In this document: piece by piece, positions 1 through 7,861 of the stretch
Numbering within the stretch: position 1 is the first letter of the stretch
Layout: each line of letters starts with the position of its first letter
Assembly: GCA_900751755.1 (NCBI GenBank)
Contig: CAADSP010000075.1
Span: 23,185-87,184, forward strand
Origin: an uncultured Collinsella sp.
Lineage (GTDB): Bacteria; Actinomycetota; Coriobacteriia; Coriobacteriales; Coriobacteriaceae
Direction of reading: 5' to 3'
DNA: 64,000 nt
Notes under the pieces: model-generated
The model's database searches: none
What the model was told of the DNA's origin: nothing
The model's input: the letters and a program-made list of their open reading frames with translations, nothing else
Position numbers and translations under genes: made by a program

Positions 1-282
1 ACCAGCGAGTTCATCCTGCTTTACAAGGATACGTCGCTGCTCGCGGCCGTGGGCGTGGTCGAGATCGTCATGAACGCCCGCACCATCGTGGCCACGACGG
101 GCTCCATTACGCCGTATGTGGTTGCCGCCCTGTTCTATCTGGTCATTACCCTGCCGCTTGCGCGCTTGGTGAGCGGTCTTGAGGCGAGGCTGCTGGGTAC
201 GGCCGAAACCAAAAAGAAGCGTCCCACCAAGAGCGCCGGACAGGTTGTCGCGACGCCCGCCGACCATATCGCTGGTCTGTAA
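1..282 (+). CDS. Polar amino-acid ABC transporter permease, C-terminal part (5' end outside window)
   Basis: About 93 residues are visible; the reading frame is open from base 1, so the start lies upstream. The motif LLYKDTSLLAAVGVVE followed by two hydrophobic segments is typical of the HisM/GlnP permease family (binding-protein-dependent transport, inner membrane), which forms the channel of importers for glutamine, histidine or other polar amino acids. The tail after the last membrane segment is charged (KKKRPTK). The ATPase gene starts 13 bases downstream, so the two form one operon; the substrate-binding protein is presumably further upstream. The substrate cannot be told from this fragment. 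Confidence 0.85.
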   Translation, partial: TSEFILLYKDTSLLAAVGVVEIVMNARTIVATTGSITPYVVAALFYLVITLPLARLVSGLEARLLGTAETKKKRPTKSAGQVVATPADHIAGL

Positions 283-294
283 GGAGGTTCTATC

Positions 295-1047
<753 letters not shown>

Positions 1048-1072
1048 CTGCTTTATATGACTGACATAGCAG

Positions 1073-1108
1073 AAAACGGGAGCTGGATGTGATCCGGCTC
1101 CCGTTTTT
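1073..1108 (+). terminator. Intrinsic terminator of the ABC operon
   Basis: An AAAACGGGAGC stem pairs with GCTCCCGTTTT, followed by more T residues. It lies between the ATPase gene and the convergent flavodoxin gene, and the A-rich 5' side means it could work in both directions. Confidence 0.85.
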
Positions 1109-1164
1109 GTTGGGACACGAATGTGTTTTGGCGCAGAGCGCGTTACGGGCGGAGCTCATTGCCG

Positions 1165-1584
1165 CTAGGCGAGCTCGGCTCCAAGGGCGCGGCAGGCCGC
1201 CTCGCCCTCATCGTCGGGGGCGTCGTAACAGATGACGGAGTCGACCACGTTGACGCCTGCCTCATCGGCGTCCGCCTTCCAATTGTCCATCCATTCGCCT
1301 TCGGCCCACGAATAAGAGCCAAAGAGGACGACCTTCTTGTCGCCGAGGGTCTCCTTGACTTCGTCCCACATCGGTTGGAACTCATCGTATTCAAGCTCCT
1401 CGGAGCCCATGGCGGGGCAACCGAAGGCGAAGGCATCATAGTCGGCGGCCCTGCCGGCAGAGAAGTCGGCGCAGGGGATGACTTCGGCCTCGGCGCCCGC
1501 GGACGTGGTGCCCTCGGCAACGAGGTTTGCCATGGCCTCGGTGTTGCCCGTGCCGCTCCAATAGACGACGGCGATCTTGCTCAT
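1165..1584 (-). CDS. Flavodoxin
   Basis: A 139-residue short-chain flavodoxin: the FMN phosphate-binding loop WSGTGNTEAMA is at residues 9-19, and GSYSWAEGEWMDNW matches the second FMN-contact loop. Flavodoxins are soluble low-potential electron carriers that replace ferredoxin when iron is scarce. The start was set at the ATG at 1584 because AAAGGA lies 7 bases upstream; the frame stays open further upstream but without support. It sits 46 bases downstream of the DUF3793 gene on the same strand, so the two are probably co-transcribed from the promoter region that contains DtxR/IdeR-like boxes. Confidence 0.93.
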   Translation of the reverse strand: MSKIAVVYWSGTGNTEAMANLVAEGTTSAGAEAEVIPCADFSAGRAADYDAFAFGCPAMGSEELEYDEFQPMWDEVKETLGDKKVVLFGSYSWAEGEWMDNWKADADEAGVNVVDSVICYDAPDDEGEAACRALGAELA

Positions 1585-1630
1585 GTTGAGTCCTTTCGGT
1601 TGTGCGGCGTGCGGCCGCGGTTTGTACGTT

Positions 1631-2335
1631 CTATCGGGTCGCCTGGGCAAGGTGCGCCAAGCTGCAGCCCTGCTGATAGATAAAGGTGAGGTGTTGGGTG
1701 CAGGCACGGTACGCATCAAACGTCGCAAGTGCCTGCTCGACATTCGTATAGACCTTCCAGGCTCCAAAGATCTTGTAGTTCTCGCCACGCTGGGCGATGA
1801 ACTCGTATACGTCGTCGCAGGGGTACCCCAGGAAGTAGCCAATCTCGTGTGGAAATTCGCAGGCGCAGTCGTTGTTGCAGCAGACTTGCTGATCCAGTGC
1901 GCATCGAGTCTGGCCGCAGGCGCATTCCGCGGCGTTATTGCTCGCGAGCGTGATGCGTGATGCCAGGTGCACAAGACATGCCGAGAGGTTGCCGGTGTCG
2001 TAGCCCTTCTTGGCGAGTGCCGTTTTGGCGCGCGGGTCAGCAAGGTAAGTGGCGAGGCTATTGGGCCGATATGCGTATACGAGCGCCCCGCAGGGGCGCC
2101 AGACCAAAACGCTCAGATGGATACCGAACGGATTAAGCTCGTGATTGCACCGGACGATAACGTTGAGCAGGCGTGCTCGGCGATCCTCGATCGCCGCAGT
2201 TACGCTTGAGCCGTCTTGATCGGCATAAACTCCTGGATAGGTAAAGAGCGATGCCGGTTTGATGCCCGCGAGCGTGGGGGAGCAGTTGCGCACGACTGCC
2301 GCCTGAAACGTTGGGATGTCTATGGTTCGAGTCAC
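1631..2335 (-). CDS. DUF3793 family protein
   Basis: A 234-residue cytosolic protein with the hallmark segment FPHEIGYFLGYPCDDVYEFI near residue 160 and a cysteine-rich stretch before it (CACGQTRC, CCNNDCAC). DUF3793 proteins are common in gut anaerobes, often next to flavodoxin as here; their function is not established. The cysteine cluster and the flavodoxin partner suggest a link to iron or redox metabolism, which is inference. Transcription would start in the divergent region shared with the metal-binding gene at 2510. Confidence 0.85.
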   Translation of the reverse strand: MTRTIDIPTFQAAVVRNCSPTLAGIKPASLFTYPGVYADQDGSSVTAAIEDRRARLLNVIVRCNHELNPFGIHLSVLVWRPCGALVYAYRPNSLATYLADPRAKTALAKKGYDTGNLSACLVHLASRITLASNNAAECACGQTRCALDQQVCCNNDCACEFPHEIGYFLGYPCDDVYEFIAQRGENYKIFGAWKVYTNVEQALATFDAYRACTQHLTFIYQQGCSLAHLAQATR

Positions 2336-2359
2336 GACGCTCCTTACGGATCTAAACTG

Positions 2360-2428
2360 TTAGCCTAGGAAAACTTATACACGAAAGTAAGCCTTGGTCA
2401 ACTAAAAAGTTTGAATAGGGAAACTAAT
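2360..2428. promoter_or_regulatory. Three tandem DtxR/IdeR-like boxes in a divergent promoter region
   Basis: Three related 19-base sites lie at 2360-2378 (TTAGCCTAGGAAAACTTAT), 2388-2406 (TAAGCCTTGGTCAACTAAA) and 2410-2428 (TTTGAATAGGGAAACTAAT). By eye they match the known DtxR/IdeR consensus (TWAGGTTAGSCTAACCTWA) at 13, 12 and 11 of 19 positions. They lie between DUF3793/flavodoxin (leftward) and the metal-binding protein (rightward), as expected for iron-dependent repression of both units. No regulator gene is in the window, so the assignment is a pattern match only. Confidence 0.5.
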
Positions 2429-2509
2429 TGACCGAACGGACATGATTTTGGGTTAAGATGGAGACACCCCATGGGGGTATCTAGATAGTGCTACTTGAAA
2501 GGGGAACGC

Positions 2510-2893
2510 ATGAGTGACTTGCTCAACCCTGCGAATCTCATCGTGCTGGCTGTCATTGCCGTCGGCATGTTTTTTGGACTGCGTCGCATTGCCGCTTCGA
2601 CACACGGGAAGAGTTGTTGCAGCGATGGCGCGAGCGGCAAGAGGGCCAAAAAGGTTGTTGTGGTGGATACCGATGCATCGCACTATCCCTATAGCGACGA
2701 GCTGCTCATCGGCGGCATGAGCTGTGACGGCTGCGCTCAGAACGTAGCCAATGCCCTCAATACGCTTGATGGCGTGTGGGCTACGGTGACGTATGCGGAC
2801 CACACGGCACGCGTACGCTCGAAGCGCCCGGTTGATCGCGACGCACTCGAGACGGCGGTGAGGGGCGCGGGCTATTACGTTATGAAAATGTAG
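2510..2893 (+). CDS. Membrane-anchored heavy-metal-associated (HMA) domain protein
   Basis: A 127-residue protein. Residues 5-25 form one membrane segment (NLIVLAVIAVGMFFGLRRI), followed by a cysteine pair (SCCSDG) and then an HMA fold from about residue 62 with the metal-binding motif GGMSCDGCAQNV. The N-terminal part resembles FeoB-associated cysteine-rich membrane proteins; the C-terminal part resembles the copper/heavy-metal chaperone domains of P-type ATPases. The start is the ATG at 2510, preceded by GAAAGGGGA. It probably binds or hands over a transition metal at the membrane. The DtxR-like boxes upstream favour iron-linked control. Confidence 0.8.
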   Translation: MSDLLNPANLIVLAVIAVGMFFGLRRIAASTHGKSCCSDGASGKRAKKVVVVDTDASHYPYSDELLIGGMSCDGCAQNVANALNTLDGVWATVTYADHTARVRSKRPVDRDALETAVRGAGYYVMKM

Positions 2894-2973
2894 GCGTTGC
2901 CCTCTCCGGTGGGTACCAGCCTCCTGCCCATTGTGACTATCGGTATCCAAAAATTTGCGCAAAAAATAATCTT

Positions 2974-3037
2974 TAGATGCGGCGAAAGTGGAGTTTGGTG
3001 ACGGTTTGCGCGGAATTCGCCACCAATCGAGCATCTA
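2974..3037. repeat. Nested inverted repeat upstream of the surface-protein gene
   Basis: An outer pair TAGATGC (2974-2980) / GCATCTA (3031-3037) encloses an inner pair TTGGTG (2995-3000) / CACCAA (3021-3026). No T tract follows, so it is not a standard terminator. An AT-rich stretch resembling a -10 element (TATATT, 3063-3068) follows. It could be an operator or a folded RNA. Confidence 0.4.
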
Positions 3038-3166
3038 TTAACCCGTCCAAAAAATTACAGGTGTATATTTATACGCTGATTATTGCTGCGCCCAGATCGC
3101 AATTAAACGTGGACAGAGATGAGAAATGCTAAAACTGGGCTTAAGGTCAGGGGAGGCTATAGCTTT

Positions 3167-5728
3167 ATGAGACGAGTGAGAACACTTGGCTTGGTGGCAG
3201 CGCTTGCCGCTATCTTGGTATCGCCGCTGCCGGCGCACGCCGAAGACGCTTCGGGTGCCGTTACCTACAATGCGGGAAATGGGTATTCCTTTGAGAAGCT
3301 CTCGCATCCTACGGTAGGAACGTCGCAGCCGGATGGCATCGTCGACTACCAGGGTAACGGTGCCGTTGCCGTTCCGGGTGCCGATGGTAATACGGCCAAC
3401 AACGAAGGCGATCGCGGCCAGAGCTACACTTGGGCGGCTGCGAGCTATGGTGACTGGCTTTATGTGGGCACCTGCTATGCGGCGATGGGCAACACGCTTA
3501 CGCTCATGGACAGCACGCTGGGCGATTCCTTTGATGCCGAGACCATGCGCCTGACGCTGGAGGCCATGTTTAACGGCACGTTCTTCTATGGACAGCAGAA
3601 GGAGGACGGCACGGCCGACAAGGACAGCGGCGGCATCTTGGTTAAGATCAATACCAAGACCGGTGAGACCAAGCTGCTGCTCTCTGAATCGCTCAACGGC
3701 GTCGGTCCTTTGTTCCGCAATGCCGTGAGCTATAAGGGTAAGCTCTATTTCTGCGGCAGCGTCAGGACCAATGGCGGCAAAAGCGGTCTGCCTTCTGTAT
3801 ACGAGATCGATCCTAAGACGGATGAGTGGAAAGTTGTCTATCAGGGCCTTTCGAGCGTGGACGATTACCGCGATGCCTACAAGCAGGGCATCTCAACCGG
3901 TATCCGCGGCATGTGCGTCCATGATGGCCAGCTCGTCATCAGCAATGTGGGTAAAGCGGGCAATGAGTTTGTGGCGACAATCCTGACGTCATCTGACCCT
4001 TCGAAGGGCCAGGCTAGCTTCACCGAGATTGCTAACTCGAAGACGCTGTTTGGCTATCCGGCGATTCGCTATCAGGACAGCATCTACGGTGGCGCCATTT
4101 GGGATATGGTTTCGTACAATGGCCATCTCTATGCGACCATCTGCACCGGTACGCCCGAGAACGCTCCCGATGATAATTCCATGCAGTCGTTTGCCATGGT
4201 TCGTGGCGACAAGAACGCCGACGGCAGCTATTCGTGGACTCCCATTGTTGGCGATAAGGATGCGACCGATCCAAAGTGCCGTGCAAAGTACTGCTTTGGC
4301 ATCGATCCTGCCCGTACCCGTTCTGGCGCTGCCAACCTCATCGTCTACAACGACTACCTCTATATCGGTGAATACAACGACGAGGAGATTGCCCTCGAGC
4401 GCATCCTGTTCAACAAATCCAACACCGAAGAGGGCGGCAAGAGCAGCATGGGCGGCGTTGACTGCTCGTTTGTGAATGCCAATCTTGAGCAGTCGGTTAA
4501 CATCTATCGCATGGACAAGGACGAGAACATGGAGCTCGTCGTTGGCGATCGCACCGACATGTTCCCCGAGGGCGGCATTTCCGGCCTGACTTCGGGCTTT
4601 GGCCGAAACGAGAACCAGTACATTTGGCGCATGCAGAAGTTCGACGGCAAGCTGTATATCGGTACCTTTGATACCGCGAGCCTGCTTGAGCCGATCGGCC
4701 AGTTCTCCAATGGCGACATTATCGATATGACGCCCGAGGAGTGGGACTCTCAGGTTCAGCGCCTTAGGGACCTGCTCGATCACCTGCTCGACAAGAAATC
4801 GCCTGACGACCCCATCGTTCCCGTGAACACGCTTGCGGACGATGATTCAAACGAGGCCGTCGAGGTCGATGATTCGAACGAAGCTGCCGAGGTTGATGAT
4901 TCAAACGAGGCCGTCGATGTCGATGACGAGAAGACCGAGGTTGCTAAGGGCTTTGGCGATCTAAGCGATGCGCTGGAGGATGCCACGGGCGATCTTTGCG
5001 ATCAGGCCTCGACGATGTCCCAGGACTTTGAGGACGACGCCGCTTATGTCCAGAAGATCGATGGCGAGATCGCGTACTTCAAGTCCTTTGCCGACCAGTA
5101 TCAGGACATGCTCGATAGCTATGAGAGCCTGAAGCAGCAGTACGAGGATGCCTATGGCACCGAGCTGCCGGGCGATATTCAGGATGCGCTCGATAAGCTG
5201 CTGAGCGAGGAGAACCTCAAGAAGCTGCAGAGCGTGCTTACGTGCATGTACTACCTGCGCGATGCCGAGCGCGGCTTTGATATGTATGTGACCGAGGACG
5301 GCGTGAACTTTACGACGCTGACGACCAATGGCTTTAACGATCCGTATAACCATGGTCTGCGCACCTTTGCGGTGACCAACCAGGGTCTGTGCCTTGGTAC
5401 CGCCAACCCGTTCTATGGCTGCCAGGTTTGGATCCAGCGCAAGGAGAATTCGGAGAATCCGATTGATCCCGGTACTCCGGATCCGACGAAACCCACCAAT
5501 CCTTCGCAGCCGGGTGGCGGCGATCAGCCTGGTGGCAGCCAGACGGGCGGCAACGACCAGTCGAGCAGCACCACGACCACCGTCACGACGGCCACTAAGA
5601 AGACTCCGAAGGACGGCTCGCTGCCTCACGCTGGCGACTCGACCCTCACGCTGGTCTTGGGATTGCTGGTTGCAGCTGCCGCGGTGCTTGGCATTGCCCT
5701 CGTCTTGCGCAAGCGTTCTTGTCGCTAG
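3167..5728 (+). CDS. Large sortase-anchored surface protein of unknown function
   Basis: An 853-residue secreted protein. Residues 1-25 are a signal peptide ending AHA|ED. The long ectodomain has repeated short segments such as GKLYFCG, GDWLYVGT and GKLYIGTFD, which suggest beta-propeller blades. An acidic three-copy repeat (DDSNEAVEV type) and a helical stretch follow, then a Pro/Thr/Gly-rich wall-spanning region. The C terminus has a sorting signal LPHAGD, a hydrophobic segment and KRSCR. LPHAG differs from canonical LPxTG by alanine for threonine. The ATG at 3167 was chosen because AGGGGAGG lies just upstream; an in-frame ATG at 3119 lacks a site. No enzymatic motif was recognised. It ends convergently, overlapping the next gene by 4 bases. 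Confidence 0.8.
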   Translation: MRRVRTLGLVAALAAILVSPLPAHAEDASGAVTYNAGNGYSFEKLSHPTVGTSQPDGIVDYQGNGAVAVPGADGNTANNEGDRGQSYTWAAASYGDWLYVGTCYAAMGNTLTLMDSTLGDSFDAETMRLTLEAMFNGTFFYGQQKEDGTADKDSGGILVKINTKTGETKLLLSESLNGVGPLFRNAVSYKGKLYFCGSVRTNGGKSGLPSVYEIDPKTDEWKVVYQGLSSVDDYRDAYKQGISTGIRGMCVHDGQLVISNVGKAGNEFVATILTSSDPSKGQASFTEIANSKTLFGYPAIRYQDSIYGGAIWDMVSYNGHLYATICTGTPENAPDDNSMQSFAMVRGDKNADGSYSWTPIVGDKDATDPKCRAKYCFGIDPARTRSGAANLIVYNDYLYIGEYNDEEIALERILFNKSNTEEGGKSSMGGVDCSFVNANLEQSVNIYRMDKDENMELVVGDRTDMFPEGGISGLTSGFGRNENQYIWRMQKFDGKLYIGTFDTASLLEPIGQFSNGDIIDMTPEEWDSQVQRLRDLLDHLLDKKSPDDPIVPVNTLADDDSNEAVEVDDSNEAAEVDDSNEAVDVDDEKTEVAKGFGDLSDALEDATGDLCDQASTMSQDFEDDAAYVQKIDGEIAYFKSFADQYQDMLDSYESLKQQYEDAYGTELPGDIQDALDKLLSEENLKKLQSVLTCMYYLRDAERGFDMYVTEDGVNFTTLTTNGFNDPYNHGLRTFAVTNQGLCLGTANPFYGCQVWIQRKENSENPIDPGTPDPTKPTNPSQPGGGDQPGGSQTGGNDQSSSTTTTVTTATKKTPKDGSLPHAGDSTLTLVLGLLVAAAAVLGIALVLRKRSCR
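4841..4921 (+). repeat. Three 27-base in-frame repeats in the surface-protein gene
   Basis: Three tandem copies encode DDSNEAVEV, DDSNEAAEV and DDSNEAVDV. They form a short acidic linker and are likely to vary in copy number between strains. Confidence 0.85.
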
Positions 5729-6150
5729 GCGCGTCCGCGCAGCTCGATGTTTTTGATATCGTCGAAGTCGATGGCGATATCCCTGAGTTTGAGCAGCTTG
5801 AATGCGGGTAACACTTCGTCGAGAATGCCCGTGCGGCTACGATAGCCGTACATATCGTAATAGGTGACGCGCACCAGGTCGCCGCGTTTGAGGCCCTCGA
5901 GCTTTTTCGAAAGCTCGAGGGCGTTTTCTTCCGTGAGTTCGCATTTGGGCTCAACAGTGATCTCTTGTTTGCGCACGAGCTCGTAGTATCCCGTGAGGGC
6001 GGCAAAGGGCATAAACTGTGCGGCACGGCCGGCGCGGACGGCGCCGTTGGCGGTGAGCTTGGGGTCGGCGGATCGACGTCTTCCCTCGGGGTCCGCTAGA
6101 CGTTCAAAAGGCGTCGGTGGCCGCATCGGCTGTTGTTGGGACTTAGGCAC
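5725..6150 (-). CDS. YolD-like family protein
   Basis: A 141-residue protein with the YolD-like features AVRAGRAAQFMPFAALTGYY and, later, VTYYDMYGYRSRTGILDEV. YolD-like proteins accompany Y-family polymerases of the UvrX/UmuC type in Gram-positive bacteria, and some of them modulate polymerase activity. It starts with GTG at 6150 behind GGAGGAC and overlaps the end of the polymerase gene by 8 bases, so translation is probably coupled. The pair should share the LexA-like site upstream of the polymerase. It is longer than the usual roughly 100 residues because of an N-terminal extension. Confidence 0.85.
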   Translation of the reverse strand: MPKSQQQPMRPPTPFERLADPEGRRRSADPKLTANGAVRAGRAAQFMPFAALTGYYELVRKQEITVEPKCELTEENALELSKKLEGLKRGDLVRVTYYDMYGYRSRTGILDEVLPAFKLLKLRDIAIDFDDIKNIELRGRA

Positions 6151-7648
6151 GATGTCCTCCTACCTGATCGTTGCGTTCGCGTGCGGTGGCGCCGGCGGTG
6201 AAGCTTAATCCCTTGACGAGCGCGTTCTTGCCGTACTTGCCCTTCACGGCCAGGACGGCGCGCGCCAGGTCGCGCTCGCGCTCATCGGCCTTAACATCGC
6301 TGAACAGGTCGATAGTGGCAAATTCCTCGGGCACCAGATTGCCAAATCCCAGGTTGATGCGCTTGACCGGTCGTTTGGGATCGACAGTCTGCGCCCAGAG
6401 CTCATCGAAATAGCCCATGATCTTCTTAAACGAATTGGTGCGCTCGGGCAGCTTGCGCGAGGCGTTGGAGTGCGCAAAGAGCGCGGCATAGCCACCACGC
6501 GGCTTGCCGCCGTGTTCGCCCACAAAGATGCCGTCAATCGCCTGTGCCTCTCGCACCAAACGTCGGCGTTCGTCATCGCGCTGGACGGGCTTGGGCGCGC
6601 GGGGTGCGAGCTTGGGGCCGGCGGTTGCGGCGGGTTCGATGCTCGACGTGCTCGAACGCAAATGCCCGCATCCGTCTACATATTGCGCTGTGCCGCTGGC
6701 GTCGAGGCGGCGTATGTCGGCGCGCTCGCTCGCGTAGCCTACAAAGAGCGAGATGCTGTTGCACACCACGTGCTTATCGACTAAGTCCAGCACAGCGTTG
6801 TCGACCATCTCGCGCAACACGGTGTAGGCTTGCTCATAGGCATAACCCTTCGATAGCACTTGCCCCGTGGTTGTTGAGGTTGCCTGCGGGCGATAGGCCT
6901 GAATATCGGCGATAGTTGTCGGCTCGCGCCCAAAGGCGTGGTCGATAAGATACTCGGCATTGACGCCGAGCTCGTCGTAGAGCAGGTTTTCGTCGAGCGC
7001 CGCGACGCCCATCAGATCGTAGACGCCGTATTTTTCGAGTCGTGCTGCCACGCCGGGCCCAATGCCCCAGATGTCGGTGATGGGGCGATGGGGCCAGATC
7101 TCCTTGCGAAAGGTCTCGTCGTCGAGTTTGCCGATGCGGCTGGGTACGTGCTTGGCGGTAATGTCGAGTGCCACCTTGGCCTGGAATAGGTTGGGGCCGA
7201 TGCCAACCGTTGCCGTGATGCCGGTGCGCGCCAGGACCTCGTCGCGCAACATGCAGGCGAAGCCTTCAGCGTCGGTGTGATAGAGGTCCAGATAGGGTGT
7301 CACGTCGATAAAGCATTCGTCGATGGAGTAGACGTGCACGTCTTGCGGACTCACGTATTCCAGATAGATACCGTAAATTTGCGCCGACACCTCCATGTAG
7401 TGCTGCATGCGCGGTATGGCCTTGATGTAGTCGATGCCGTCGGGAATTTCGAACAGACGGCAGCGATTGTGTATCCCCAGGTCCTTCATGGCCTGTGTGA
7501 TGGCGAGGCAGATGGTCGTGCGCCCGCGCGATTCGTCGGCAACGACCAGGTTGGTGGTGAGCGGGTTGAGCCCGCGGTCAACGCACTCGACGCTAGCGTA
7601 GAACGTCTTAAGGTCGATGCAGACATAGGTGTGACGCTCGTGCCCCAC
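6143..7648 (-). CDS. Y-family DNA polymerase (UvrX/DinB-like)
   Basis: A translesion polymerase of about 501 residues from the GTG at 7648. The catalytic palm motif YVCIDLKTFYASVEC is close to the N terminus and YSIDECFIDVTPY carries the other acidic residues. ITDIWGIGPGVAARLEKYG is the helix-hairpin-helix thumb, and a little-finger domain follows. The frame is open to an ATG at 7720, but GGGAGGA lies 6 bases before the GTG at 7648 and a LexA-like operator occupies 7678-7691, inside the would-be extension. The shorter form is therefore favoured. It forms a coupled operon with the YolD-like gene, and its role is probably SOS mutagenic lesion bypass. Confidence 0.9.
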   Translation of the reverse strand: MGHERHTYVCIDLKTFYASVECVDRGLNPLTTNLVVADESRGRTTICLAITQAMKDLGIHNRCRLFEIPDGIDYIKAIPRMQHYMEVSAQIYGIYLEYVSPQDVHVYSIDECFIDVTPYLDLYHTDAEGFACMLRDEVLARTGITATVGIGPNLFQAKVALDITAKHVPSRIGKLDDETFRKEIWPHRPITDIWGIGPGVAARLEKYGVYDLMGVAALDENLLYDELGVNAEYLIDHAFGREPTTIADIQAYRPQATSTTTGQVLSKGYAYEQAYTVLREMVDNAVLDLVDKHVVCNSISLFVGYASERADIRRLDASGTAQYVDGCGHLRSSTSSIEPAATAGPKLAPRAPKPVQRDDERRRLVREAQAIDGIFVGEHGGKPRGGYAALFAHSNASRKLPERTNSFKKIMGYFDELWAQTVDPKRPVKRINLGFGNLVPEEFATIDLFSDVKADERERDLARAVLAVKGKYGKNALVKGLSFTAGATARERNDQVGGHRA

Positions 7649-7677
7649 GCGTCCTCCCATCAAACACATGTTCTTAT

Positions 7678-7691
7678 CGAATACATGTTCG
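7678..7691 (-). promoter_or_regulatory. LexA (SOS) box
   Basis: On the minus strand it reads CGAACATGTATTCG, one base away from the Gram-positive SOS consensus CGAACnnnnGTTCG. It lies 30 bases upstream of the polymerase start. Confidence 0.7.
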
Positions 7692-7715
7692 ATAATACCC
7701 GCTTGTGCGGACATC

Positions 7716-7740
7716 GTCAAAACCTGTCCCTTTTTGGTCG
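7716..7740 (-). repeat. Dispersed GGGACAGGTT-type repeat, copy 1
   Basis: On the minus strand it reads CCGACCAAAAAGGGACAGG followed by TTTTGAC. It matches a second copy at 54055-54078 that has the same flank (CCGACC) with 4 extra bases. Confidence 0.55.
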
Positions 7741-7820
7741 GTTGCCGTTTGGGGGGCCGATTGGCAACGCTCGCTGATTGTAGTCTTGACCTGCGCTAGA
7801 ATAGTGGCATCTGAATGTCC

Positions 7821-7842
7821 GGGCGCATGGAGGCGTGCGCCC
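7821..7842 (+). promoter_or_regulatory. Hairpin in the pgi leader
   Basis: GGGCGCA (7821-7827) pairs with TGCGCCC (7836-7842), 8 bases before the ribosome-binding site AGGAGGA. There is no T tract. A TAGAAT hexamer at 7797-7802 is the likely -10 element, so the hairpin would form near the 5' end of the transcript. Confidence 0.5.
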
Positions 7843-7861
7843 GTATGCTGAGGAGGACTTT

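Noticed and set aside
1165..2043. Longer flavodoxin reading frame starting near 2043
   Set aside because: The extension overlaps the DUF3793 gene in another frame, has arginine/serine-rich shadow composition, and the internal ATG at 1584 has a proper ribosome-binding site.
7784..7802. TTG-type hexamers a few bases before TAnnAT -10 elements (pgi, nadE, D-aspartate ligase, zinc peptidase) as a shared promoter motif
   Set aside because: The distance between the two parts varies from 6 to 11 bases, so a common element is not supported.
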